DNA of 64,000 bases from JAQWBS01 sp047975765 (GTDB lineage Bacteria > Pseudomonadota > Alphaproteobacteria > RF32 > CAG-239): contig JBKEEF010000002.1 in the NCBI GenBank assembly GCA_047975765.1, positions 248,001 to 312,000 of the forward strand. The letters run 5' to 3'. This document shows, one piece after another, positions 19,744 through 27,905 of the stretch (its first letter is position 1; each line of letters begins with the position of its first letter). The notes under the pieces were generated by a model. That model did not search any database and had not been told where the DNA came from. It worked only from the letters and a program-made list of their open reading frames with translations. Made by a program: the position numbers and the translations under genes.

Positions 19744-21489
19744 ATGAGTTACATTCTTTTTTCATTGCTTCTTGCAATCGTTTTTGCAGGATTTGCATTT
19801 AATCGCGAAAACAAAGTGTTAGTGGCAATTGTTGCAGTGGTCTATTTCATAATTATGGGCGTGATAAACTATTTTAGTTTGCCAACGCTTGCAATCTGGG
19901 GATTTCATGCTGTATGGATTGAAATTACACTTTCTGTAGTGCTCGGAACAGCTCTTTCATATCTTGATAGGGATGAAGAAAGCCCCAATTTAAGATGGAT
20001 TGGAACGGTGATTCTTGTTGTTCTGTTCTTTGTATCTCAATTTCAAAGTTGCGAGATGATGAATGCTGATAAGCATAATAAACTTCTAAGTAATGTTGAA
20101 ATTGTTGCAGATAGCACTTTCAATGGTGAAATTAGTCCTATCTCAGTTGAAAAAATGCGCTCTGTTGACGAAACTTATGCAAGAAAAATTGCAGAAGACA
20201 AATTGGGTCTTGATCCAGGTCTTGGTTCAAGAGCAGAAATTGGAAAAATGAGCATTCAATCAATAACGGGAGAATTTGTCATCAATGAAGGCCAAAAACT
20301 TAGTTTTAAAGAAGCGCTTATTTGGGTAGCTCCTCTAGAACATACTGGTTTTTGGAGATGGTATAACAATAGGTATACAGACGGGTATGTAATTGTCGAT
20401 GCGACAAATTACCAAAATGTATATCTTGTTACCAAAATCAACGGCAAACCTCTAAAGATGAAGTATATTGAGAGTGCATGTTTTGACACGGATATTGAGC
20501 GTCATATTAGAAATAATGGCTATGTGTCTCGAGGGATACATGATCATTGTCTTGAAATTGATCCGACAGGAAATCCTTTTTGGGTTCTGGCTTCTTATGA
20601 GAAAACAATAGGTTTTAGAGGTTCAGATTCTAAAGGGGTAATAACAGTAGATGCTCAAACAGGAGACCTAAACGAATATCTAATTAAGGATGCTCCTGAA
20701 TGGATTGACAGAATTCAGCCTGAAGACTTTATTCTTTCTCAGATTAATAGTTGGGGAGAGTATAAAGAAGGATGGTTGAATAGTGTTTTTGCTAAGCAAG
20801 GAGTCGAATTAGCAACATCTGGAGGATCTGTAGAGACTGGAGATGATTTAGGTATGTCTATTGTTTATTCTCAAGGAAAAAGCTATTGGTATACAGGAAT
20901 TAAATCTGCAAAATCTAAAGATGGAACCAGTGGTTTTATGCTTGTCGATACAAAAAGCAAAAAAGCAAAACTTTATCGTATTGCCGGTGTCAATGAAAGA
21001 GAAGCTCAAAAAATTGCAAATGACCAACCAGAGGCAAGTGCTGCAGGATATCAGGCTACCGCTCCGATTCTTTATAACGTGAAGGGTGTGCCAACATATT
21101 TTGTAACATTAAAAGGCTCGTCTGCTAACGTGACAGCATATTGCTTTGTTGCAGTTAACAACCGTCAAGCAATTGGTTATGGAAATAGCAAAAAGGAAGC
21201 CGAAAGTAAGTATATAAAAATGCTTTTAGCAACCAGCCAAGATAAATTGAAGGATGGTCCTGTTAAAGATGTTTCTAAAGAATATGTTGTAAGAGACATT
21301 GTTTTGGAAAATGATACTTACTATCTCTTATTTGAAGGAGAAAAAGGGAAAGAATTTTATGGTTCTTCTCAATTTTTCAGAGAACTAAGGTGGACGAAAA
21401 AAGGAGATAAAGTTAAGGTCACTTTTGGTGAAGGGACTGATGATCTCATCTCTTTTAGTACTTTTGATAATTTAAATTTCAATTATTAA
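19744..21489 (+). CDS. Unknown membrane protein with large extracytoplasmic domain
   Basis: A 581-residue protein not recognised. Residues 1-100 hold about four hydrophobic helices (the third and fourth bracket a short DRDEESP loop). From about 105 on the chain is soluble and probably outside the membrane, with repeated beta-rich units: two segments read WVxxLEHT/WVLASYEKT followed by a strand and VDATN/VDAQTGD, a pattern reminiscent of PepSY-like repeats. That resemblance is weak. No Shine-Dalgarno sequence before the ATG at 19744. The gene is a single unit between two terminators. Confidence 0.7.
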   Translation: MSYILFSLLLAIVFAGFAFNRENKVLVAIVAVVYFIIMGVINYFSLPTLAIWGFHAVWIEITLSVVLGTALSYLDRDEESPNLRWIGTVILVVLFFVSQFQSCEMMNADKHNKLLSNVEIVADSTFNGEISPISVEKMRSVDETYARKIAEDKLGLDPGLGSRAEIGKMSIQSITGEFVINEGQKLSFKEALIWVAPLEHTGFWRWYNNRYTDGYVIVDATNYQNVYLVTKINGKPLKMKYIESACFDTDIERHIRNNGYVSRGIHDHCLEIDPTGNPFWVLASYEKTIGFRGSDSKGVITVDAQTGDLNEYLIKDAPEWIDRIQPEDFILSQINSWGEYKEGWLNSVFAKQGVELATSGGSVETGDDLGMSIVYSQGKSYWYTGIKSAKSKDGTSGFMLVDTKSKKAKLYRIAGVNEREAQKIANDQPEASAAGYQATAPILYNVKGVPTYFVTLKGSSANVTAYCFVAVNNRQAIGYGNSKKEAESKYIKMLLATSQDKLKDGPVKDVSKEYVVRDIVLENDTYYLLFEGEKGKEFYGSSQFFRELRWTKKGDKVKVTFGEGTDDLISFSTFDNLNFNY

Positions 21490-21495
21490 CGAAAA

Positions 21496-21531
21496 GAAAA
21501 GCTTGGGTTATATAACCCAAGCTTTTCACTT
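21496..21531. terminator. Bidirectional terminator between the 581-aa gene and xthA
   Basis: A perfect 14-bp stem, GAAAAGCTTGGGTT / AACCCAAGCTTTTC, with ATAT loop; T-rich on the plus side and A-rich upstream, so it can stop both converging transcripts. Confidence 0.85.
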
Positions 21532-21532
21532 T

Positions 21533-22339
21533 TTAAACCTTTAAAGTCATCATAACAGGAACGTGGTCAGAAGGTCGCTCACAGGCGCGAATCTTTTTTA
21601 GGATATCAATTGCTTCAATATCATCAAAAAGAGTCTGTGTAGTCCAAATATGGTCAAGTAAACGACCTTTGTCATTGGTTTGCCAGTTTGGGTTACGATA
21701 GCTCCACCAAGAATAAACCTTTTGAGGGTAAGGATAAACTTTACGAACGGCATTCACAAAATCTAAAGATTTCAATAAACGTTCCATTCTTTCCATTTCT
21801 ATTGGTGTATGTGAAACTTCTTTGAGTAAAAGTTTATGATTCCATACGTCAAACTCTGTTGGAGCAACGTTGAAATCACCAAGCATAATCATTTTCTTTT
21901 TCGATTCTTTAGCAAAGTTTTGTTCAAAAAATTCTGACATATCATCAAAAAAGGCAAGTTTATGTGCGAAAGAAAGATTTTCAATAGGATCTGGAATATC
22001 TCCTCCGGCAGGCATATACATACAGTTGATTTCAATATCATCAAAAATTGTTGCTTGGATATGTCTGGCATCAGACTTACCCACCCAATCAACTTTTCTT
22101 ACATTTTGAAGTGGAATTTTTGAAAGAATAGCAACACCATTGTAGCTTGGTTGTCCATAAACAGCAATATGCTCAAATCCAATTTTTCTTATTTCTTCAA
22201 ATGGAAAATCTTCTTCTTTGGCTTTTACTTCTTGAATGCAAACAATATCAGGATTGGCAATTTCACAAAGTTTCTGTAAAGAATTTAGACGGATTCGAAT
22301 GGAGTTCACATTCCATGTTGCTATTTTAACTTTCTTCAT
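21533..22339 (-). CDS. xthA: Exodeoxyribonuclease III (AP endonuclease)
   Basis: A base-excision-repair enzyme of 268 residues cleaving DNA at abasic sites. EEP-fold motifs: TWNVNSIR (Asn), IVCIQEVK (metal Glu), GDFNVAPTE (Asp/Asn pair), RLLDHIW and the C-terminal SDHVPV (catalytic Asp-His). I start at the ATG at 22339 (AAGGAG at 5 nt); a GTG two codons upstream overlaps the Shine-Dalgarno site. The gene begins 9 nt after lolA and shares its transcript; its ribosome site overlaps the lolA stop. Confidence 0.96.
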   Translation of the reverse strand: MKKVKIATWNVNSIRIRLNSLQKLCEIANPDIVCIQEVKAKEEDFPFEEIRKIGFEHIAVYGQPSYNGVAILSKIPLQNVRKVDWVGKSDARHIQATIFDDIEINCMYMPAGGDIPDPIENLSFAHKLAFFDDMSEFFEQNFAKESKKKMIMLGDFNVAPTEFDVWNHKLLLKEVSHTPIEMERMERLLKSLDFVNAVRKVYPYPQKVYSWWSYRNPNWQTNDKGRLLDHIWTTQTLFDDIEAIDILKKIRACERPSDHVPVMMTLKV

Positions 22340-22348
22340 GGTCACTCC

Positions 22349-22957
22349 TTAGTTTGCTAAAGGATCAAAACTTTTGTCTTTGAATTTGAAAAGCTTGTTA
22401 TCCAATTGACCATCTTGTTTGATATTATAGAGAGAAACAGAAACTTCTATACCTTGTGGGTCAACAATTTTCCATTGTTTAAGTTCAAGAGGTTTATTAT
22501 TGAAAATGAGTGTAATTGGACCAATGCTTTTGTTGTCAGGATATGTGAAAGTCACAGAAGTTATGCCTGTATCTTGATAAAAATCACTTGCAACAAGTTT
22601 TTTTCCATCAATTTTGACATCATCACCTAAAATAAGCGTAGCAGGAATATCATCATAATTAATGTGTGTTACTTGACCTAATTCTTTATCATTGTAAATG
22701 ACATATTTTCCGTCACCAATGATGGAGATTTTAGCGTCTCCAGTATATTGCATATTAAGTTTGTTTGGCTTCTTGATATAGAGTTTTCCTTCAGCACTGC
22801 TTCCATTGCTTGCTGTTTGAACAAAATTTGCTTCAAGTGTTTTCACACTATTAAGGTAAGTTTCAATTTTTTGTAAAGCCTCTTTCTGATTTGGTTCTGC
22901 CCAAGCTGGAAAACTTGAAAGAGAAAGAATGAATAGAACGGAAAATATTTTTTTCAT
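22349..22957 (-). CDS. lolA: Outer-membrane lipoprotein carrier protein LolA
   Basis: A periplasmic chaperone that ferries lipoproteins from the LolCDE/LolF exporter to the outer membrane. It has 202 residues: signal peptide (1-20, ending AWA), then the open beta-barrel pattern of LolA (TLEANFVQTASNG, GKLYIKKPNKL, KYVIYNDKELGQV, GITSVTFTY). AAGGAG lies 8 nt before the ATG at 22957. The ribosome site lies in one arm of a 12-bp inverted repeat (22964-23027). The pairing lolA-xthA is frequent in Alphaproteobacteria. Confidence 0.93.
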   Translation of the reverse strand: MKKIFSVLFILSLSSFPAWAEPNQKEALQKIETYLNSVKTLEANFVQTASNGSSAEGKLYIKKPNKLNMQYTGDAKISIIGDGKYVIYNDKELGQVTHINYDDIPATLILGDDVKIDGKKLVASDFYQDTGITSVTFTYPDNKSIGPITLIFNNKPLELKQWKIVDPQGIEVSVSLYNIKQDGQLDNKLFKFKDKSFDPLAN

Positions 22958-22963
22958 ATATAA

Positions 22964-23027
22964 AAAGCTCCTTGTAATTTGTTGACTGCATTTTATCTAA
23001 AAAAAAGAGTCTTAGCAAGGAGCTTTT
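22964..23027 (-). promoter_or_regulatory. Inverted repeat over the lolA ribosome site
   Basis: AAAAGCTCCTTG (22964-22975) and CAAGGAGCTTTT (23016-23027) are perfect 12-nt complements 40 nt apart. In the minus-strand RNA the second arm contains the lolA Shine-Dalgarno AAGGAG and is followed by T5. It can act as a terminator for the small gene upstream or hide the lolA ribosome site. A possible promoter (TTGCTA, TAAAAT) lies inside the loop. Confidence 0.55.
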
Positions 23028-23033
23028 ATTTAA

Positions 23034-23138
23034 TTATTTTTTGTTACTTGGTTTTGCTTTTGTTTCTTTAACTTCTTTTGTTTCAACAGATTTCGCTGCT
23101 GGAGCAGGTTTCTTATAAGAACTAGGTTTCTTTTTCAT
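23034..23138 (-). CDS. Tiny lysine-rich basic protein (34 aa)
   Basis: An open frame of 34 codons starting at the second of two ATGs, with GGAGG 6 nt upstream. The product reads KKKPSSYKKPAPAAKSVE, then KETKAKPSNKK: Lys, Ala and Pro rich, no hydrophobic core. It is similar in style to the 33-aa protein at 58289. Such proteins resemble the tail of bacterial histone-H1-like or ribosome-associated proteins, but no function is known. The strong ribosome site and the downstream hairpin argue that it is translated. Confidence 0.6.
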   Translation of the reverse strand: MKKKPSSYKKPAPAAKSVETKEVKETKAKPSNKK

Positions 23139-23229
23139 CATAATCCTCCGTTAAAAATTGTAATCAGTAACAATAAATAGCTAATTGTAAAATAGCTATT
23201 TACAAGAGGTTATAGATAAAAGTTGAGGG

Positions 23230-24150
23230 TTAGGCATTGCGGGATTTGAAAATTCCACCTTCAAACCCTTGAATGGATTTTTCTTTTTCTGCCATTTCTA
23301 AACGTTTGAATGCAACGGCCACATATTCTTTTTCTCTTTCAATTCCCAAAAATTTGCGATTTAGCTTTTTCGCAACAACAGCTGTGGTACCTGAACCAAG
23401 AAAAGGATCAAAGACCAAATCATTTTCATCACTCGAAGCAAGTATAAGTTTTGCAATAAGTTTCTCTGGTTTTTGAGTCGGGTGAGGCGTATTTTCTGGC
23501 ATTGACCAGAAAGGAATGGAAATATCTGTCCATATGTTTGAAGGAGAAGTATAACGAAATTTTTCTTCGCCAACTTCTACCCAATCTTTAGGTTTTCCAT
23601 CTTTATCACGGTAGGGAGCAATTACGTTTTTTTGAACTTTTACAGCATCTAAGTTGAACTTATACTCTTTAGATTTCGTGAAAAACCAAATGTCTTCTAA
23701 ACAGTTTTTCCAGTTGTTTAAAGCGCCACGTCCCTTTTCCCTTTCCCAAGAGATTCGATTTTGCAGAAGAAAATATTTTCCAGCAATATCTGGAATGGAA
23801 ATAGATGTTTTCCAGTCAGAACAAATATAGATTGTTCCGTTAGCCTTTAAAATTCTATATGTTTCTTTTAACCACTTATCTAACCATTTCTTATATTCTT
23901 TGTTATCAGATTCTTTGAAAATAGTAGAACTAAATGTTTTGGTTAGGTTATAAGGGGGATCAACGACAATCAAATCAATCGATTCGTCAGGAATGAATTT
24001 CAAAGCCTTAAAACTATCTTGAAAGATAATTTGATTTTCTAAATCAGATACTTTTGTGTTTTCTGATAAAACAAGAGCCCCTTTGGATAAGGCAGTTATT
24101 TCTTTAGGAGAAAGCTGAATTGTCTTATTGCGAGGAGCTTTTTTTATCAT
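23230..24150 (-). CDS. DNA adenine methyltransferase, beta-class, no partner nuclease
   Basis: A 306-residue N4/N6 DNA methyltransferase. The catalytic DPPYNL (about 65-70) precedes the SAM-binding DPFLGSGTT (about 245-253), the beta order; HPTQKPEKL lies between. There is no C-terminal extension like that of the cell-cycle enzyme CcrM (GANTC), so I do not call it CcrM. No restriction gene is adjacent, suggesting a solitary regulatory or protective enzyme. It begins 12 nt after ptsH and is probably co-transcribed with the phosphotransferase genes. Its recognition site cannot be read from sequence. Confidence 0.85.
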   Translation of the reverse strand: MIKKAPRNKTIQLSPKEITALSKGALVLSENTKVSDLENQIIFQDSFKALKFIPDESIDLIVVDPPYNLTKTFSSTIFKESDNKEYKKWLDKWLKETYRILKANGTIYICSDWKTSISIPDIAGKYFLLQNRISWEREKGRGALNNWKNCLEDIWFFTKSKEYKFNLDAVKVQKNVIAPYRDKDGKPKDWVEVGEEKFRYTSPSNIWTDISIPFWSMPENTPHPTQKPEKLIAKLILASSDENDLVFDPFLGSGTTAVVAKKLNRKFLGIEREKEYVAVAFKRLEMAEKEKSIQGFEGGIFKSRNA

Positions 24151-24162
24151 TCACACAAACTT

Positions 24163-24438
24163 TTAATCTTCACCAAACTTATTGTCCATAAGTTCAGTAA
24201 TTGCTTTAATCACTTCATGGGCTTGGTTTCCAGAGGCGCTAACTTCAACAGTTGTACCTTTAGATGCTGCAAGCATCATCAAACCCATAATAGAACAACC
24301 GCCAACAGTTTGTCCAATGCGAGAAACTTCAACATCTGCATCAAAATTCTCAACAGTTTTAACGAAAGCAGCAGCAGCACGGGCATGAATGCCTTTTTGG
24401 TTTTTAACTTCTAATTCTACAACAATTTTATCCGACAT
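24163..24438 (-). CDS. ptsH: Phosphocarrier protein HPr
   Basis: A 91-residue phosphotransfer protein. It keeps the phosphorylated His in GIHARAAAAFV (His18 here) and a Ser in GGCSIMGLMML, the position phosphorylated by HPr kinase where that enzyme exists. It follows the EIIA gene by 2 nt. In Alphaproteobacteria HPr, EI-Ntr and EIIA form a regulatory rather than sugar-importing relay; EI is not in this window. Confidence 0.95.
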   Translation of the reverse strand: MSDKIVVELEVKNQKGIHARAAAAFVKTVENFDADVEVSRIGQTVGGCSIMGLMMLAASKGTTVEVSASGNQAHEVIKAITELMDNKFGED

Positions 24439-24440
24439 TT

Positions 24441-24839
24441 TTATGCCCCTAACAATTTTGAAGCAACATTAATATATTTTTTTCCTGCTTCTTGAGCACC
24501 TTCAACAGCATCTTTGAGATTTCTTTCTTTGCGAAGCGAAGCAAGTTTAATCAACATTGGAAGATTAATCCCTGCAATAACCTCAACATCTGCTCTGTCC
24601 ATGATGGAAATAGCAAGGTTTGAAGGTGTGCCACCGAACATATCTGTCAAAACAATTGTTCCATGGCCAGAATTTGTATCTTGAGCTTTTTTCAAAATTT
24701 CGTTTCTTCTGTCTTCCATATTATCTTCTGGTCCAATGCAAACTGCCGCGATTTGTTCTTGTTTACCAACAACATGTTGCATTGCAGAAATGAATTCAAC
24801 AGCCAAATTTCCGTGTGTAACTAATACTAAGCCAATCAT
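24441..24839 (-). CDS. PTS mannose-family EIIA (PtsM-like)
   Basis: A 132-residue EIIA of the mannose family. The phosphoryl-accepting His is in VLVTHGN (His9), and LTDMFGGTPSN is the family signature. No EIIB, EIIC or EIID is present, so it should be a regulatory phospho-sink with HPr, as described for alphaproteobacterial PTS systems. It follows a 137-aa unknown gene by 27 nt, where many relatives instead carry hprK. Confidence 0.92.
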   Translation of the reverse strand: MIGLVLVTHGNLAVEFISAMQHVVGKQEQIAAVCIGPEDNMEDRRNEILKKAQDTNSGHGTIVLTDMFGGTPSNLAISIMDRADVEVIAGINLPMLIKLASLRKERNLKDAVEGAQEAGKKYINVASKLLGA

Positions 24840-24866
24840 GTTTTTATTTGTCCTATGTGTGTTAAA

Positions 24867-25280
24867 TTATTTACCGCTTGTCCAAGACTTGATAGCCCCA
24901 AAGCTTTTCATGACATCTTCACGGTTTTTTGCTTTGACAAGTTCGTCGGCTCTAGTTTGTTTGCCAACAAAAACAATGTCTTCAACATTTTCTACAGGAA
25001 CGCCATAAACTCTCTCTACAGACTTTCCCTTAAGTTCAATAATCATAACGAATTCTGCCTCAGCAAGAGGTTCGCGAGTATCTTCATGAATGTTATCTAG
25101 GCGTACTGCAAGTCTTTCATCTCTTTTAAGAAGAGCAGTTTTTTTACCGTCAAATTCTAAAACAGGATTAACGGGAGAACCGTCACGAGCATCAATAAAA
25201 ATGGCAAGTTCACCATATTTATTTTCAATAATTTCGAAAAAGTCCTGCTTTTCAATGAGCGTATAATATTGAGTTTCCAT
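24867..25280 (-). CDS. Unknown 137-aa protein heading the HPr/EIIA operon
   Basis: Not recognised. A compact alpha/beta-looking soluble protein with IFIDARDGSPVNPVLEF near 28-45, then alternating acidic strands and a C-terminal helix. It has no P-loop, so it is not HPr kinase. It opens the operon that continues with EIIA, HPr and the methyltransferase. A role in the phosphorelay is inferred only from position. Confidence 0.75.
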   Translation of the reverse strand: METQYYTLIEKQDFFEIIENKYGELAIFIDARDGSPVNPVLEFDGKKTALLKRDERLAVRLDNIHEDTREPLAEAEFVMIIELKGKSVERVYGVPVENVEDIVFVGKQTRADELVKAKNREDVMKSFGAIKSWTSGK

Positions 25281-25400
25281 ATTTTTAATACCTTACATAG
25301 ATTACTTTCTTGCTGACAATCATATTATAATAAAAAATAACTGTCAATTTTGAGTTAAGAAGAGGTGAGTATTTTTTAATTTGCAAAAAAACTTGTGCTT

Positions 25401-26570
25401 TTATTTAATTTTGCCATTTTTAGTTTCTAAAAATTCGGCTTTATTTTTCATCGAGTTAAATAAACTTTTGTCTGTTGAAGTTATCCAAGCTTGAAGGTTT
25501 AGATTTAAGATTTTTTCGAGCAAAGCTTCCCTCTTAACTTCATCTAAATGCGAAACAACTTCATCTAATAATAAGACTGGATTAAATCCTTTATCAGCAA
25601 TTTGACATTTTGTTTGGGCTAAAATAATGCCAATGAGAAGAGACTTTTGTTCTCCAGTTGAACAAAGCTCTGCTGGCATAGATTTATCCTTATAAAATAC
25701 CTTAAAGTCTGTTCTGTTGACTCCATCAATGGTATCATTATAAAGCACATTTCTTCTTTGTGATTTTAAAAGTTCTCGATATTTATCTTCAACTTCTAAA
25801 GCTGGCATTTCTTGAATCATTTTTTCAACAAAACCATCTAGTTCTAATTTAACATTAGGAAAAATATCATCTGGCTCTTTTTCAATAAATTTATTGAGTT
25901 TAGCGACTTGTTCGAGTCGAGCTGCAGCAATAGCAACCCCAACGCCTGCCATTTTTTCTTCTAAAGTACCAAGCCAGTGAGGATCGCTTTGTCCTTGTTT
26001 GAGTAATTGGTACCATTCTTTGTAGAGATGTTCAAAAGAGGCAGTTCTTTTGGCATGTTCCATATCAAAGTCATAAACGAGTCGGTCTAAAAAACTTCGA
26101 CGAGGTTGGGCTCCTCCTCGAAACAGCCTATCCATTTGAGGTGTGAGCCAAATTGCAGAGAGATATTTTCCAAGTTCAAGTTGAGAAGAGATTTTGTCAC
26201 CGTCAATTTTGACGATTCTTTTGTCATAACTTCTGGTTTCTTCGTAATCTTCACGAATAATTTTTTCGATTCCCGTTCCAATTTCAAATTCTTCATCGTC
26301 CTTAACAATTGTTGCAGCAACAGCCCAATTGTTATCTTCTGATTGGATTCGTTTAATGTCAGATAATTTAGAGCCTCTTAGGCCTCGTCCAGGTGTGAGG
26401 AAGGAAATTGCTTCTAGGATATTTGTTTTTCCACTACCGTTCTCGCCAGTAATGATAATGGGATTGAGTCCAACATTGAGACGCAAATTTTCATAGTTGC
26501 GATACTGAAATAAGCTAAGGCGAGTAACCCCCGCCTTAGCTATTTTATGTTTTATGTTTTCTAGAACCAT
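25401..26570 (-). CDS. recF: DNA replication and repair protein RecF
   Basis: An SMC-like ATPase of 389 residues that loads RecA at gaps with RecOR. It shows RNYENLRL, the Walker A GENGSGKT (about 43-50), the signature STGEQKSLLIG and Walker B PVLLLDEVVSHLD. The start at 26570 lacks a clear ribosome site; it begins 33 nt after dnaN, so coupling is likely. Confidence 0.96.
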   Translation of the reverse strand: MVLENIKHKIAKAGVTRLSLFQYRNYENLRLNVGLNPIIITGENGSGKTNILEAISFLTPGRGLRGSKLSDIKRIQSEDNNWAVAATIVKDDEEFEIGTGIEKIIREDYEETRSYDKRIVKIDGDKISSQLELGKYLSAIWLTPQMDRLFRGGAQPRRSFLDRLVYDFDMEHAKRTASFEHLYKEWYQLLKQGQSDPHWLGTLEEKMAGVGVAIAAARLEQVAKLNKFIEKEPDDIFPNVKLELDGFVEKMIQEMPALEVEDKYRELLKSQRRNVLYNDTIDGVNRTDFKVFYKDKSMPAELCSTGEQKSLLIGIILAQTKCQIADKGFNPVLLLDEVVSHLDEVKREALLEKILNLNLQAWITSTDKSLFNSMKNKAEFLETKNGKIK

Positions 26571-26603
26571 TTTTCAATGCCATCAAAACGAAAAGCACAA
26601 GGC

Positions 26604-27722
26604 TTATACGCGCATTGGCATCAAAACGTAGATGGCGCTAGAATCTGATGTATCATGAATAACAGAAGGAGAAGAACCATCTGTGAAGCTGATTCGAACA
26701 CTATCACCTTTAACCTCATTCAAAATATCTAAGAGATACCTGAAGTTATAGCCAATTTCTAAATTACCACTATCATACTTTGCTTCAACTTCTTCCATAG
26801 CAGATCCAAGATCAGGGCTAGAAGTTGTAATTACAACTTTATTTTTAGAAGTAAGAACTTTAATGGCACGAGTTCTCTCTGCTACAACAGAAACACGATC
26901 AACAGCTGCCGAAAGTTCTTTCACATTAAGTTCAAGTTCTTTGTCATTGTCAGTTGGAATTACACGTTCGTAGTCAGGGTATGTTCCGTCAATGAGTTTA
27001 GATGTCAAAGAAACGTCTTCCATTGAAAATCTGATTTTGTTTTCAGAAAGAGAAACATGAACTTCATCAACCGAAACATCATCAAAAAGTTTTCTAACTT
27101 CTGCGACAGTTTTGCGTGGAATGATGACACCAGTCATGTTTTCAGCACCTTTTGGCAAAGGAGATTCAACACAAGCTAAGCGGTGTCCATCTGTTGCAAC
27201 AACACGAAGAACTTTTGTTTCACCTTCGTTTTTCGCATGAATATAAATACCATTGAGGTAATATCTTGTTTCTTCAGTTGAAACAGCAAACTTTGTTCTG
27301 TCTATAACATCTTTAAGTTCGTCTTTAGAGACAGTGAACTCAATAGGGAGTTTGTCACCAGAAATAACAGGAAAATCTTCAACACCAATGCAAGAAAGTG
27401 AAAATTTGGACTTTCCAGAAGAAATAGTAAGCTGTCCTTTATCGTCAGGGAATGTTAATTCAACTTCAGAACCGTCGGAAAGTTTTCTCGTGATATCATA
27501 AAGCATATGTGCTGGAGCGGTTGTTGCACCTGCCTCAACTGTTTTTGCATCAACGATTTCAGTGATCTCTGTATCCATATCAGTTGCTTTAAAGCTAATG
27601 CCATCTGCAAGAGCTTCGATTCGGACGTTTGAAAGGACCGGAATTGTGTTTCTTTTTTCCACGATGCTTTGCATGTGGCTCAAAGTTTTAAGAAGTGTAG
27701 AACGTTCGATAATAAATTTCAT
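26604..27722 (-). CDS. dnaN: DNA polymerase III sliding clamp (beta subunit)
   Basis: The replication processivity clamp, 372 residues, the standard length, from the ATG at 27722. The frame extends 16 codons upstream, but MKFIIERSTLLKTL is the conserved N-terminus. Three repeated clamp folds and the C-terminal YVLMPMRV are present. It lies 183 nt after dnaA with a terminator-like hairpin between, so it probably also has its own promoter. Confidence 0.97.
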   Translation of the reverse strand: MKFIIERSTLLKTLSHMQSIVEKRNTIPVLSNVRIEALADGISFKATDMDTEITEIVDAKTVEAGATTAPAHMLYDITRKLSDGSEVELTFPDDKGQLTISSGKSKFSLSCIGVEDFPVISGDKLPIEFTVSKDELKDVIDRTKFAVSTEETRYYLNGIYIHAKNEGETKVLRVVATDGHRLACVESPLPKGAENMTGVIIPRKTVAEVRKLFDDVSVDEVHVSLSENKIRFSMEDVSLTSKLIDGTYPDYERVIPTDNDKELELNVKELSAAVDRVSVVAERTRAIKVLTSKNKVVITTSSPDLGSAMEEVEAKYDSGNLEIGYNFRYLLDILNEVKGDSVRISFTDGSSPSVIHDTSDSSAIYVLMPMRV

Positions 27723-27842
27723 TTTCCATACCGTTTCATCAAAGTTTATAAACTGCTTGGATAATATCATATCAAGAACAAATCAAAAACGAAAAAGATA
27801 AATATTCAACAGCTTTTTAAGCTTTTTTAGGTGTTTTTCATC

Positions 27843-27879
27843 AAAAAAAGACCAGTCTTTTCAGCTTGGTCTTTTTTTT
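27843..27879 (-). terminator. Hairpin between dnaA and dnaN
   Basis: AAAGACC and GGTCTTT arms flank an 18-nt loop, with A/T runs on both sides. On the minus strand it is 27 nt past the dnaA stop and ends in T7. It should reduce dnaA read-through into dnaN. Confidence 0.7.
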
Positions 27880-27905
27880 GTGTTATAAAATGTCGTTTTT
27901 ATTTA

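Noticed and set aside
23230..24150. CcrM (GANTC methyltransferase)
   Set aside because: Too short, without the C-terminal extension of CcrM; only the general beta-class motif order is shared.
24867..25280. HPr kinase/phosphorylase
   Set aside because: Position fits, but there is no P-loop and no HprK signature.
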